Part shown: piece by piece, positions 8,773 to 18,037 of the stretch
How positions within the stretch are numbered: the stretch's first letter is position 1
Layout of the letters: the number at the start of each line of letters is the position of its first letter
NCBI RefSeq assembly: GCF_002940685.1
Contig: NZ_PNFP01000002.1
Location: 124,001 to 188,000, forward strand
Direction: 5' to 3'
Length of the DNA stretch: 64,000 bases
Source: Ensifer adhaerens
GTDB taxonomy: Bacteria; Pseudomonadota; Alphaproteobacteria; Rhizobiales; Rhizobiaceae
The notes under the pieces: model-generated
The model's input: only the letters and a program-made list of their open reading frames with translations
What the model was told of the DNA's origin: nothing
Database searches by the model: none
Translations under genes and position numbers: made by a program

Positions 8773-9914
8773 CCATCACCGCCAACTGGAGCTATCCGAC
8801 GTCCATCAAGTTCGGTGCCGGCCGGATCAAGGAGCTTGCCGACCACTGCAAGGCGGTCGGCATGAAGAAGCCGCTTCTGATCACCGACCGGGGCCTGGCG
8901 CCGATGGCGATCACGCAGAACGCGCTCGACATCCTTTCGGCCGCCGGTCTCGGCCGGGCGATCTTTGCCGACGTGGATCCGAACCCCAACGATGTCAACC
9001 TTGAAGCCGGCGTCAAGGCGTTCAAGGACGGCGGTCATGACGGCGTCGTCGCCTTCGGCGGCGGCTCGGGCCTCGATCTCGGCAAGTGCGTCGCCTTCAT
9101 GGCCGGCCAGAGCCGGCCGGTCTGGGACTTCGAGGACATCGGCGACTGGTGGACGCGCGCCAGCGTCGAGGGCATCGCGCCGATCGTCGCCGTGCCGACG
9201 ACGGCCGGCACCGGCTCGGAAGTCGGCCGTGCCAGCGTCATCACCAATTCCGCAAGCCATGTGAAGAAGGTGATCTTCCATCCGAAGTTCCTGCCGGCAG
9301 TCACGATCTGCGACCCGGAACTGACGGTCGGCATGCCGAAGGTGATCACGGCCGGCACCGGCATGGACGCTTTTGCCCATTGCCTGGAAGCCTATTCCTC
9401 GCCCTTCTACCACCCGATGTCGGCTGGCATTGCGCTCGAAGGCATGCGCCTCGTCAAGGAGTATCTGCCGCGCGCCTACAAGGACGGCACCGACATCGAG
9501 GCCCGCGCCAACATGATGAGTGCCGCCGCCATGGGCGCCGTCGCTTTCCAGAAGGGGCTCGGCGCCATCCACTCGCTGTCGCATCCTGTTGGAGCCATCT
9601 ACAACACCCACCACGGCATGACCAACGCCGTCGTGATGCCGCCGGTCTTGCGCTTCAACCGCCCGGTGATCGAGGAGAGAATAGCGCGCGCTGCCGCCTA
9701 TCTCGGCATATCAGGCGGTTTCGACGGCTTCTACGACTACGTGCTGAAGCTGCGCGAGGAACTCGGCGTTCCGGACAAGCTCGCAGCCCTCGGCGTTGGC
9801 ACCGACCGGATCGACGAAATGTCGGAAATGGCGATCGTCGACCCGACGGCCGGCGGTAACCCGGTCGAGCTGACGCTCGACGCCGCCAAGAAGCTCTTCC
9901 GCGAATGCATCTGA
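8769..9914 (+). CDS. Iron-containing (group III) alcohol dehydrogenase
   Basis: The 381-residue NAD(P)-dependent enzyme has the family III layout. The N-terminal nucleotide-binding half contains VAFGGGSGLDLGK (about 95-107) and PTTAGTGSEVGRAS (about 145). The helical C-terminal half carries the metal ligands in GTGMDAFAHCLEAY (about 197-210) and HSLSHPVGAIYNTHHG (about 268-283). It would interconvert an alcohol and the aldehyde consumed by the upstream aldehyde dehydrogenase, consistent with an amino-alcohol substrate for this cluster (inference). The start overlaps the previous stop. A 14-bp hairpin just after the gene closes the operon. Confidence 0.95.
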   Translation: MTITANWSYPTSIKFGAGRIKELADHCKAVGMKKPLLITDRGLAPMAITQNALDILSAAGLGRAIFADVDPNPNDVNLEAGVKAFKDGGHDGVVAFGGGSGLDLGKCVAFMAGQSRPVWDFEDIGDWWTRASVEGIAPIVAVPTTAGTGSEVGRASVITNSASHVKKVIFHPKFLPAVTICDPELTVGMPKVITAGTGMDAFAHCLEAYSSPFYHPMSAGIALEGMRLVKEYLPRAYKDGTDIEARANMMSAAAMGAVAFQKGLGAIHSLSHPVGAIYNTHHGMTNAVVMPPVLRFNRPVIEERIARAAAYLGISGGFDGFYDYVLKLREELGVPDKLAALGVGTDRIDEMSEMAIVDPTAGGNPVELTLDAAKKLFRECI

Positions 9915-9921
9915 GCAATTT

Positions 9922-9954
9922 CCGACGCCTTCGCCGTCGTGGCGAAGGCGTCGG
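9922..9954 (+). terminator. Strong hairpin ending the dehydrogenase operon
   Basis: A perfect 14-bp stem (left arm from 9922, right arm to 9954) with a 5-base loop lies 7 bases after the stop codon. No T-run follows, so termination strength is uncertain. Confidence 0.65.
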
Positions 9955-10001
9955 CTCCTGGTTTAGGTAATCCGAAATTACGACTTGCCATTGCAGGCAA
10001 T

Positions 10002-10030
10002 CTGTCACCTAATTGTCATCCAACTGTCAC
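10002..10030 (+). promoter_or_regulatory. Three-half-site PHO box before the ParA pair
   Basis: CTGTCAC, TTGTCAT and CTGTCAC begin at 10002, 10013 and 10024, exactly 11 bp apart. This is the spacing and sequence of PhoB direct repeats. The first ParA-like gene starts 124 bases downstream. Confidence 0.7.
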
Positions 10031-10153
10031 GTTTCGGGTTTGCGAAGCGTCTGCTTAACGCTTTGTTTACCGCGGTCTGGAACGCTTGCATTAGGGTGTG
10101 CGTATGTAACGGCCCCGCGAAAAGCCGGGCCCGCGTTGAGTTAGGGTCGACCG

Positions 10154-10900
10154 ATGGCGATTGTTTCCCTCGCGAATGCGAAGGGGGGAGCCGGCAAGAC
10201 AACGGCAGCCTTGCTGCTTGCCTGCGAATTCGCACGGCGCGGTGACCGCGTTGCGGTGCTTGATTGCGATCCTCTCGCCTGCATGACCGACTGGTTTCGC
10301 CACGGCCGCCACGACGGCAATCTTTTCGTGCTGCCGGGCATAACGACCACCACGCTCAGCGATCATCTGAGAAGGCTGCGCGGCCAGGTCGAGCATGTGG
10401 TCATCGATCTGTCCGGGGCTGCCGATGTGCTGGTGGCGCTGGCGATCGGCCTTTGCGACCTGACGCTGATCCCGGTGCAGGGCTGCGCCATGGATGCACG
10501 CGGCGCCATCCAGGTGCTGGACCTGATCCGCTACATCGAAAACAATGCGCGCGCCGACATCAACCACGCGGTGGTGCTGACCCGCGTCAACCCGATCGTG
10601 ACGACGCGGGCGATGCGCAGCGTCAAGCTGTCGCTTGCAGAGAGCCGGATCCGGCTGGTCGACACCCCGCTTGTGGAGCGCACCGCGTTTCGCGAGCTTT
10701 TCGAACAGGGCGACACGCTGTATTCGCTCGATGCCGCGCGTGTCAGCAACCTGGCGAGGGCGCAGGCCAATGCCCGCGCATTGGCGGACGATGTGCTTCG
10801 ACTGCTCAATCCGCCGGGCGAGGCGGCGCGACACGGTCCGTTTTCGTCCATGTGCTACCGCACGCGACGGACAGCGGATCCGGTTGTCGTGCGCGCCTGA
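10154..10900 (+). CDS. Orphan ParA/VirC1-like ATPase, copy 1
   Basis: The 248-residue protein is a deviant-Walker P-loop ATPase: KGGAGKTT at residues 10-17, with the signature Lys10 and Lys15. A Walker-B-like VVIDLSGA lies near 78-85, and LIPVQGCAMDA (about 105) is shared with the VirC1/ParA group. There is no ParB or centromere-like gene nearby. It is roughly half identical by eye to the next gene, so the two are a tandem duplication. The C-terminal 30 residues are Arg-rich and diverge from the copy. The family uses ATP-dependent dimerisation on DNA to position cargo. A PHO box lies upstream. The nearest cargo candidate is the soluble chemoreceptor at 12079. Confidence 0.87.
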   Translation: MAIVSLANAKGGAGKTTAALLLACEFARRGDRVAVLDCDPLACMTDWFRHGRHDGNLFVLPGITTTTLSDHLRRLRGQVEHVVIDLSGAADVLVALAIGLCDLTLIPVQGCAMDARGAIQVLDLIRYIENNARADINHAVVLTRVNPIVTTRAMRSVKLSLAESRIRLVDTPLVERTAFRELFEQGDTLYSLDAARVSNLARAQANARALADDVLRLLNPPGEAARHGPFSSMCYRTRRTADPVVVRA

Positions 10901-11091
10901 AATCCTTGCTCCCACGGGTCTTCCGGCACCGCCGTGATGAGGTTCCCGGCAATGCCGCGGGGCTCGACTGTCAGGTTTGACGTGCCCGCGTTACCATTTC
11001 GTTAACCATCTTCTGTAAGGTTTCGTTAAGAAGCGAACCGTCGGCCGTGGCCGCGCCGTTCGCGCGAAACATGCAGAGAATGGGGAATATC

Positions 11092-11811
11092 ATGGCGGTC
11101 ATCACTTTCGCCAATGCAAAGGGTGGCGCGGGCAAGACGACCGCGGCGCTGATCCTGTCGACGGAACTGGCGCGGCAGGGGCACCGGGTGGTCGTTCTCG
11201 ATGCCGATCCGCAGCGCTGGATTACCAGCTGGGCCGAAGCGTCCGGCCACATCGCCAATCTCACCGTCATCTCGCACATCACGCCCGGTTCGCTCGAATG
11301 TCATATCCGCGAGGCGAAGGACGAGGCGGATTACATCGTCATCGATCTCGCGGGTGCCAAGGACCAGATCGTAGCGCTTGCGCTCGCCATCTCCGACCAC
11401 GTGCTGATCCCGGTGCAGGGCTGTGCCATGGACGCAAAGGGGGCCGCCCAAATCCTTGAACTGATCCGGCAGATCCAGGATCGCTCGGGCCATCGCATCA
11501 ACCATTCGGTCGTGCTCACCCGCGTCAACTCGCTCGTCACCACGCGCGCGCTGCAGACGATCAAGGCGATGCTCGCCGAGCGTGGCGTCTCGGTGCTCGA
11601 CACGCCGATCGTCGAGCGTGCGGCCTATCGCGAGATCTTCGATCTCGGCGGCACGCTGCAGACGATGGATCCGAACCGCGTCAGCAACCTCGACAAGGCG
11701 CGCGAGAACGCAACCGCGCTGGCCAGCGAAGTGCTGGCGCTGATGCCGGCCAAGGCCCGCCGCTCCTGGGCTGCGCGCATGCCGTCCTGGGCCTCGCGCA
11801 ACGCCGCCTGA
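11092..11811 (+). CDS. Orphan ParA/VirC1-like ATPase, copy 2
   Basis: The 239-residue paralogue of the preceding gene carries KGGAGKTT at residues 10-17, VIDLAGAKD near 80 and PVQGCAMDAKGA near 105. The ATG at 11092 is preceded by GGGGA at 7 bases; the longer frame from 11047 has a non-family leader. It lies 190 bases after copy 1. That gap has its own sequence rich in GTTAAC-like words and could hold a promoter. The last 25 residues are basic and Trp-containing (SWAARMPSWASR), possibly for DNA or membrane contact (inference). A 10-bp-stem terminator follows. No ParB partner is visible in the window. Confidence 0.87.
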   Translation: MAVITFANAKGGAGKTTAALILSTELARQGHRVVVLDADPQRWITSWAEASGHIANLTVISHITPGSLECHIREAKDEADYIVIDLAGAKDQIVALALAISDHVLIPVQGCAMDAKGAAQILELIRQIQDRSGHRINHSVVLTRVNSLVTTRALQTIKAMLAERGVSVLDTPIVERAAYREIFDLGGTLQTMDPNRVSNLDKARENATALASEVLALMPAKARRSWAARMPSWASRNAA

Positions 11812-11838
11812 TCCTCGAACCCCACCGTTTATTGCGTA

Positions 11839-11880
11839 TCAACCGGAATTGATGTTTGTCAGTTCCGGTTGAGTTGTGTT
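11839..11880 (+). terminator. Terminator after the ParA pair
   Basis: TCAACCGGAA and TTCCGGTTGA form a perfect 10-bp stem with a 14-base loop, followed by GTTGTGTTTC. It lies 27 bases after the stop codon. Confidence 0.65.
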
Positions 11881-12078
11881 TCGGGCCTCGCGAAATAGCT
11901 GTCGCGCGTAAGGCTTCCTTTACCCTGCGCTTCTATCAGTGACCTTGGACACAGCTTGCCCCTGCGATCGACGCAACAGGGTAACCGGCCGCCATGATTG
12001 CGGCCAAGATCTCGGACGCTTCAGTGCCGTCGATCCTGTCTCCATGATCCAGAAATGAGCATGCAGGGAAGTTCGCGC

Positions 12079-13599
12079 ATGAAAACGGAACACGCCGCTG
12101 CCGGCACGCAAGACGTTGCCGGTCGTCTGAATTTCATGGCGCTCGATGACGCCGCCAGAACCAGCCTCAAGGCGCTGAAGCCGATCCTGGAAAAGGAACT
12201 TAAACCCGCCCTCGACAAGTTCTACGTCAAGGTCAAGACGACGCCCGAGACCAAGCGCTTCTTCTCCTCCGACGCACATATCGACCGCGCCAAGGGCGCC
12301 CAGGTTGGCCACTGGGCCAACATCGTCGACGCCAATTTCAACGAGGACTACAGCGCCAAGGTGCGCACCATCGGCCTGGTGCATGCGCGCATCGGTCTCG
12401 AGCCGCGCTGGTACATCGGCGGCTATGCGCTGATCGCCGAGCATCTGATTACCGAGATTGTCGAGGCGCATTGGCCGAAGGCCGGCCTGTTCTCGCGCAA
12501 GGGCACGTCGGCCGAGGACATGGCGGCGATGCTGTCGAGCCTGATCAAGGGCGTCTTCCTCGACATGGATCTGTCGATCTCCGTCTATATGGACGCCTCC
12601 GACGTCACCAAGCAGCGCGCCGTGCAGGAAGAGGTGCTTTCGGCCGAGCGCGCGCTGATCAGCAAGACCTTCGGGGCGGCGCTGAAGAAGATCGCCGAAG
12701 GCGACCTGACGGCGCGCATCGGCGCGGATCTGCCCGCCGCCTATCAGGAACTCGGCGAGAACTTCAACCATGCGATCGGCGAGCTCTCGCGCGCGATCGG
12801 CGGCATCGAGGCCGGCGCCAGCCAGATCCATACGAGCGCCAAGGAAATCGCGGCTGCGGCCGACGATCTTGCCCGGCGCACGGAACGGCAGGCGGCGAAC
12901 CTGGAAGAAACAGCGGCCGCCGTCGAGCAGGTGACGCGCACCGTCAAGCAGACCGCCGAAGGCGCCAACCAGGCGAATTCGACGGTGATTGCCGCCCGCG
13001 CCAATGCCGAACAGAGCGGCGAGATCGTCAGCCACGCGATCGAGGTGATGCAGGAGATCCAGACGTCGTCTGCGAGCATCGCGCGGATCGTCGACGTCAT
13101 CGACGAGATCGCCTTCCAGACCAATCTTCTGGCGCTCAATGCCGGCATCGAAGCGGCGCGCGCCGGCGAGGCGGGCAGGGGCTTTGCGGTCGTCGCCTCC
13201 GAGGTCCGGGCGCTGGCGCAGCGTTGCGCCGAAGCGGCCAAGGACATTCAGGGCCTGATCGCCAAGTCGCGCGGCCAGGTGGACGATGGCGTCAACTCGG
13301 TCAACCAGGTGGCCCAGTCGCTGCAGCAGATCGTCGCGCAGGTGGTCGAGGTCAGCTCCGTCTTCGGCGCCATCCGTGCGAGCACCGCCGAACAGGCGAC
13401 CGGCCTGCAGGAGGTCAACACCGCCATCACCCAGATGGACCAGATCACCCAGCAGAATGCCGCCATGGTCGAACAGGCGAATGCCGCCAGCCAGGCATTG
13501 ACGGGAGAGGCTGAACACATCGCCATGCGGCTCAGGGCCTTCCGCACGTCGGGACAGGTGCAGGTCAGCGCCGGCACGGGTTACCGCGCGGCGGCGTAG
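12079..13599 (+). CDS. Globin-coupled soluble methyl-accepting chemotaxis protein (HemAT/IcpA-like)
   Basis: The 506-residue chemoreceptor has no membrane segment. Residues about 15-180 form a protoglobin sensor, with the predicted haem-proximal His in the [11 protein letters not shown] helix (about 101) and the conserved DKFYVKV and W-rich YIGGY helices. A linker and HAMP-like region follow (about 200-250). The C-terminal signalling domain carries the MCP hairpin signature [20 protein letters not shown] (about 345-364). It likely senses oxygen or another diatomic gas and signals to CheA from the cytoplasm. The ATG at 12079 is chosen because AGGGAAG lies 7 bases upstream. The orphan ParA genes lie 268 bases upstream. 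Confidence 0.93.
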   Translation: MKTEHAAAGTQDVAGRLNFMALDDAARTSLKALKPILEKELKPALDKFYVKVKTTPETKRFFSSDAHIDRAKGAQVGHWANIVDANFNEDYSAKVRTIGLVHARIGLEPRWYIGGYALIAEHLITEIVEAHWPKAGLFSRKGTSAEDMAAMLSSLIKGVFLDMDLSISVYMDASDVTKQRAVQEEVLSAERALISKTFGAALKKIAEGDLTARIGADLPAAYQELGENFNHAIGELSRAIGGIEAGASQIHTSAKEIAAAADDLARRTERQAANLEETAAAVEQVTRTVKQTAEGANQANSTVIAARANAEQSGEIVSHAIEVMQEIQTSSASIARIVDVIDEIAFQTNLLALNAGIEAARAGEAGRGFAVVASEVRALAQRCAEAAKDIQGLIAKSRGQVDDGVNSVNQVAQSLQQIVAQVVEVSSVFGAIRASTAEQATGLQEVNTAITQMDQITQQNAAMVEQANAASQALTGEAEHIAMRLRAFRTSGQVQVSAGTGYRAAA

Positions 13600-13726
13600 C
13601 ATGCGTCTCGGATGAGGTCAGGTCGGGCCAAGCGGCGCTTGGATAACTCCTTGGACGCCGACTGGTGTCGCACTTTGCAGGCAGGTCCATCGACTCCTAG
13701 AAATACAGCAGAGGACATCCCGGCAA

Positions 13727-14167
13727 ATGCGCGTGGCTGGCTTTCAACCCAAGGATGACCTCTTGCCCGACGCCGTCTTGGTCGGTGCCGCAATGATGCT
13801 GGGCGTTGATTTCCCGCCGTTGTACCGCGAGCTAATTCGCACTCACAATGGTGCCTACGGTGATGCAGAGTTCCCCGTCACGGGAACCCCGCAAGCCGGT
13901 GGGTTCGGATTGTGGCTCTCGCTATTGCCGTGGGATACTGAGTCTGTATGGACATCTCTCGCTTGCTGGAAGGAGCATGATTTACCGCGCCAGATCATTC
14001 CCTTTGGAGAAGACGGTGGAGGAAACCTCGTATGCTTCGATTATCGATCATCGTCTGAGCCGTCCATTGTGCTCTGGTACCACGAGCTGCGAGGTCAGGA
14101 CGGGCTTCATCCCGTTGCAGAGCGTTTCCCAGACTTCCTGACGCTTCTCCGCGAGGCTGTCGATTAG
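13727..14167 (+). CDS. SMI1/KNR4 (SUKH-like) family protein
   Basis: The 146-residue small acidic protein has the SUKH pattern: FPPLYRELIRTHNGAYGD (about 29-46), then an FGLWLSLLPW strand, IIPFGEDGGGNLVCFDY (about 91-107) and a C-terminal FPDFLTLLREAV helix. Many SUKH proteins are immunity proteins for contact-dependent nuclease or deaminase toxins, but no toxin gene is adjacent. Codon use is visibly less GC-rich than the neighbours, suggesting acquisition by transfer. Its ribosome site is weak (AGAGGA at about 14 bases), so the start is uncertain. Confidence 0.75.
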   Translation: MRVAGFQPKDDLLPDAVLVGAAMMLGVDFPPLYRELIRTHNGAYGDAEFPVTGTPQAGGFGLWLSLLPWDTESVWTSLACWKEHDLPRQIIPFGEDGGGNLVCFDYRSSSEPSIVLWYHELRGQDGLHPVAERFPDFLTLLREAVD

Positions 14168-14404
14168 ACAGCGGTCGTGTAGGCGGCCGTCCGCGCTACG
14201 CGCAACGTCGTCGAGGGGAGAGCTTTCTGTTGCAGTGTTCTGCTGATTCAAGAACGCGAGCGACCCAGCGACAACTGCAGCTCCTGGCGTTTATCCGGGG
14301 CGTTTCTGTGGGGTTGTTAGGGCTGTCGAACGGGGGCAGCTCCACGACGAGACAGCGTGTTTTTGTGTGAAAGCGGTCAAAGACTGCTTTCACACTTCGC
14401 GCCT

Positions 14405-14995
14405 ATGGATTTAGGTGGGCCGAACGTATCCACGGCAGAACCTCTAGAAGTGCAAAACACGCCACCCGTTGAACTAACGACAAGCCGCCTTGTCCTGCGT
14501 GCAGCCCGCTCTGAACACGCAGCGTCCGTGTTTGCGGAATACACAGGCAACAGTTTGGCAGCGCGATTTTTGCCGCGCGGCGCTCATCCTGCACAAGCCA
14601 GCACCGAGGCGGTCATCCATGCGTGGGGAGAAAGCAACTGGTCGGATGGCGACCGCTTCATCTGGAGCATCATCGACCGCAGCGACCAGCGGTCGATCGG
14701 CCTCTTCCTTATGTTTCTGGATGGGGACAGCGCGGAAATTCACTATGGCATCGGTCCGGCCTATTGGGGACGGGGACTGGCGACGGAAGCCGGCCTGGCG
14801 ATCATGCACTGGGTCAAGCAGCAGTCACGCCTGTCCGAGGTTCATACCGTATGCGCGGCAGCGCATGAGGCCAGCTGCCGTGTTCTCGAAAAGATCGGCC
14901 TTGTGCGTGGCCAGTTCCTGCCCGGCGCCTTGTTGCTGAAGGCGACCGGGGAGAGGGTCGACGGTTGGTTCTACCGCTGGAGACGCGCCGCGTGA
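14405..14995 (+). CDS. GNAT-family N-acetyltransferase (RimJ/RimL-like)
   Basis: The 196-residue protein starts its catalytic domain with LTTSRLVLRAARSEHA, the usual opening of RimJ/RimL-type acetyltransferases. The acetyl-CoA-binding region is YGIGPAYWGRGLATEAGLAI (about 121-140), containing the Q/R-x-x-G-x-G/A-type loop, followed by the VLEKIGLV helix. It probably acetylates an amine on a protein N-terminus or small molecule; the target is unknown. The ATG at 14405 is chosen over a GTG at 14357, but neither has a clear ribosome site. It stands alone in an accessory-looking stretch. Confidence 0.8.
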   Translation: MDLGGPNVSTAEPLEVQNTPPVELTTSRLVLRAARSEHAASVFAEYTGNSLAARFLPRGAHPAQASTEAVIHAWGESNWSDGDRFIWSIIDRSDQRSIGLFLMFLDGDSAEIHYGIGPAYWGRGLATEAGLAIMHWVKQQSRLSEVHTVCAAAHEASCRVLEKIGLVRGQFLPGALLLKATGERVDGWFYRWRRAA

Positions 14996-15162
14996 GGGCA
15001 ACGGGAACGCCAACGCGCCGGACCCCTGGCTTGAAAAGCAAGATTGCTGCTGAGCGGACGGGTTCGTGCTACGGCGTGAACGCGCCTTCCGATCGAAGCG
15101 GCGCCTCGGATCGGGCATGATCCGGGGCGTTTCTGCTCGGTCGGGCTGGCAGGCCCGGTAGG

Positions 15163-15693
<531 letters not shown>

Positions 15694-15870
15694 AGCCAGT
15701 TCCTTGTCTCGAATGGCCCGTTCGCACGGGTCTGCTTGCGAGGTGCAATCAGTCGAGGTTAAGGTGACTGATCTCAAATCGCAAGCGGTTTTTGGGTTTC
15801 GGCGCTGAAGGTCACGACCGTGCGCCGGTCTCCATAGCGCGCCACCGCCGGCAGGAGAGGGCTGGTGGCG

Positions 15871-16236
15871 CTACTGCGAATTGGCCGCTGTCGGCCTTCT
15901 GCGCTTCGTCACGGCCTTTTCCTGGTGCTGGTCGTACCAGCTATCCGGGAACGCGATGCTCCACATCAGGTGGCGCAGGTCCCCCGCGTCGATGCCCCGA
16001 TACCCCAGTTCATCCAGCCGAAGCAGTAGCAACATATGATCGGTGATGACGATCAGCCGGGCGTGGTTGCCGACCTGAAGCAGTGCCGGGCGCAATGCCG
16101 CATGGGATTTGAAGCTGAACGATGCGGCGATTGCCTCGTCCAGGTGCGAGGACTTGATGTGCGGATAATGATCCCGGAGGGACTTCTTCAGGGTGGCGAT
16201 GTTGGACGGCGAGAACCTGACCTGCGGGTGCAGCAT
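15871..16236 (-). CDS. Conserved-looking hypothetical protein
   Basis: The product is 121 residues from the ATG at 16236. The frame is open upstream to 16551, but that part reads like non-coding translation and overlaps the end of the oxidoreductase gene. The protein is mostly helical: FSPSNIATLKKSL, then HIKSSHLDEAIAASFSFKSH (a helix-turn-helix-like pair), a hydrophobic ITDHMLLLLRLDELGY, and a basic tail TKRRRPTA. No domain is recognised. AGGAG lies 13 bases before the ATG, which is far. It could be a small plasmid- or island-type gene. Confidence 0.5.
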   Translation of the reverse strand: MLHPQVRFSPSNIATLKKSLRDHYPHIKSSHLDEAIAASFSFKSHAALRPALLQVGNHARLIVITDHMLLLLRLDELGYRGIDAGDLRHLMWSIAFPDSWYDQHQEKAVTKRRRPTAANSQ

Positions 16237-16507
16237 GAGACGATCCGATGCTCCTGGTCGAAGTCTGCCGATTACGCTTCGACGTTGATGAACATGGTCG
16301 TCGAGTAAGGTTCCGCGGCCCTTCAACCCGGCAGCAGGTTTGGATGGGCAACCGCGATGGACGCTACACCCCAAGGTTTCAACATTCAAAGATAGGTCAG
16401 CATGGGCCCGGCGCAGTCCGGCCGGCGACTGGCCACGCATTTCACCCTGCGCCGGAACGGCGCGGCATGTTGCGGACCGACATGAACGGTTCGCGCCGTG
16501 CCCCGTC

Positions 16508-17797
16508 TCAGAATCGCCGGTCGATGAAGTGCTTGGCCTGCGCGCCCGCATGGTAGAAGGCGGACTTCACGCCGCGCCAGGTGTCCGGAGTCACGGGCGT
16601 TTCGGCGAGCGGGATCGCCGAGGTCTCGCCGGTAACGTGGCTGGCCAAGGCGCGGCCGAAGACGGTGCCTGGCGCGATGCCGCGGCCGTTGTAGCCGCTG
16701 ACGGAGACGACGTTGGGGGCAAGCGTGTGCATGGCCGGCAGGTTATTGGTGGTCATGCCGATGCGGCCGTCCCACCAGTACTCAAACCGGAAGTCGCCGA
16801 GGAAGGGGAAGAGCTTGCGCAGCGAGCGGGCGGCAAAGGCGCGGTGCGTGCCTTCGGCGATCGCGTCGAGCCTTCCGATCGAGCCGAAGATCAGACGGTT
16901 CTGCTGGTCCATGCGGAAGGAGGTCATGACGAGGCCGGTGTCCCAGGTGCCCTGGCGCTCCGGCAGGATGCGGGCAGCCACGGCGTCCGGCAGCGGATTG
17001 GTGGCAAACTGGAAATAGGGCAGGATCGTCAGTTCCCGCGTATGGGCCTGCCACGGGCTCTCGGCGAACAGGCCGCCATAGGCGTTGGTAGCAAGGATGA
17101 CCTGTTTTGCGCGGACCACGTTGTTGCCGGCCTTCAGCACCCAGCTGTCGCCCTTTCGCTCGGCGCCAGTCAGTGGCGTGTCGGTGTAGATTTCGGCGCC
17201 GGCGGCAAGGGCGGCACGCGCCAGCCCGCGGGCATAGGCGAGCGGCTGGATGGTTCCCGCGCGGCGGTCGAGCAGGGCGCCGGAAAAGCCTTCGGCACCG
17301 GTGAGCGCGTGCGCGCGTTCGGCCGAGAGCGCCTCGACCGGAGCACCGCGCTTCTGCCACTGCGCTTCGCGGTCCCTGATTTCGGTAACGCCTTCGCTGC
17401 CGACGGCCATATGCAGCGTGCCGTTGCGAACGGCCTCGCAGGCGATCCCGTGTTTTTCGACCAGCGCATAGACCATCGACGGGCCGTCGCCGAGTTCGGT
17501 GAGCAAGCGGTTGCCGGCCTCGGCCCCAAGCGTCGAGATCAGGTCGTCGGGCTTCACCCACATGCCGGCATTGACAAGGCCGACATTGCGGCCGGAGCCG
17601 CCAAAGCCGATCATCCTGGCTTCGATGACCGTTGCCTTCACACCTTTTTCGGCGAGGTGCAGCGCTGCCGAAAGGCCGGTAAAGCCGCCGCCGATGATCG
17701 CGACATCGGTCGTCAGGTCATGGCTGAGGGGCCCGGTCTCAGGGGCGGCCGGTGCCGTCGCATGCCAGAGGTTGGGCAGGGTGCGCTCCGTCGCCAT
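16508..17797 (-). CDS. FAD-dependent oxidoreductase of the D-amino-acid oxidase/PuuB family
   Basis: The 429-residue flavoenzyme has an N-terminal Rossmann dinucleotide fold, VAIIGGGFTGLSAALHLAEKG (about 32-52), and a flavin contact FGGSGRNVG (about 65). The substrate domain is around 210-330, and the C-terminal GYNGRGIAPG (about 371) closes the flavin site. This layout is shared by DadA, glycine oxidase and gamma-glutamylputrescine oxidase (PuuB). It would oxidise an amine or amino acid to an imine. Given the gamma-glutamyl-ligase-like gene 10 kb away, a role in polyamine breakdown is conceivable but unproven. No partner is directly adjacent. Confidence 0.88.
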   Translation of the reverse strand: MATERTLPNLWHATAPAAPETGPLSHDLTTDVAIIGGGFTGLSAALHLAEKGVKATVIEARMIGFGGSGRNVGLVNAGMWVKPDDLISTLGAEAGNRLLTELGDGPSMVYALVEKHGIACEAVRNGTLHMAVGSEGVTEIRDREAQWQKRGAPVEALSAERAHALTGAEGFSGALLDRRAGTIQPLAYARGLARAALAAGAEIYTDTPLTGAERKGDSWVLKAGNNVVRAKQVILATNAYGGLFAESPWQAHTRELTILPYFQFATNPLPDAVAARILPERQGTWDTGLVMTSFRMDQQNRLIFGSIGRLDAIAEGTHRAFAARSLRKLFPFLGDFRFEYWWDGRIGMTTNNLPAMHTLAPNVVSVSGYNGRGIAPGTVFGRALASHVTGETSAIPLAETPVTPDTWRGVKSAFYHAGAQAKHFIDRRF

Positions 17798-17942
17798 TCA
17801 GGCCATCCTTCACGTGCGGCCGCATGTCGGCCATTGTCATCGAGATAACAGGTGATAGCCGATTGGCGGGAAAATTCTCATGACAATGTTTCATGAAGTC
17901 ATGATGCAAGGAGAGAGGTTAAGAGCGCGGGGCCGGGCGCTC

Positions 17943-18032
17943 GAAAAAAAACCGCAGCTGGGTCGTCGGCAGCTGCGGTCTTTGCAAATTGATAGGTCTG
18001 AAACAATTTAGCCGACGGGTCGGCGCAAAGAC
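17943..18032 (-). ncRNA. Candidate small RNA (about 90 nt)
   Basis: On the minus strand a promoter (18038-18066) would start transcription near 18032. The RNA opens with TCTTTGC, which can pair with GCAAAGA 40 bases later and encloses a GCCGAC/GTCGGC helix. It then ends in a perfect 9-bp stem, CCGCAGCTG/CAGCTGCGG, followed by eight T residues. Promoter, closing stem and terminator fit one compact transcript. No open frame fits. It lies between the L,D-transpeptidase and oxidoreductase genes, on the same strand. Confidence 0.55.
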
Positions 18033-18037
18033 ATTTA

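Noticed and set aside
11920-13602. A 560-codon minus-strand open frame
   Set aside because: It is antisense to the globin-coupled chemoreceptor, whose motifs are clear.
16237-16551. N-terminal extension of the unknown gene at 15871
   Set aside because: It reads like non-coding translation and overlaps the end of the FAD oxidoreductase gene.
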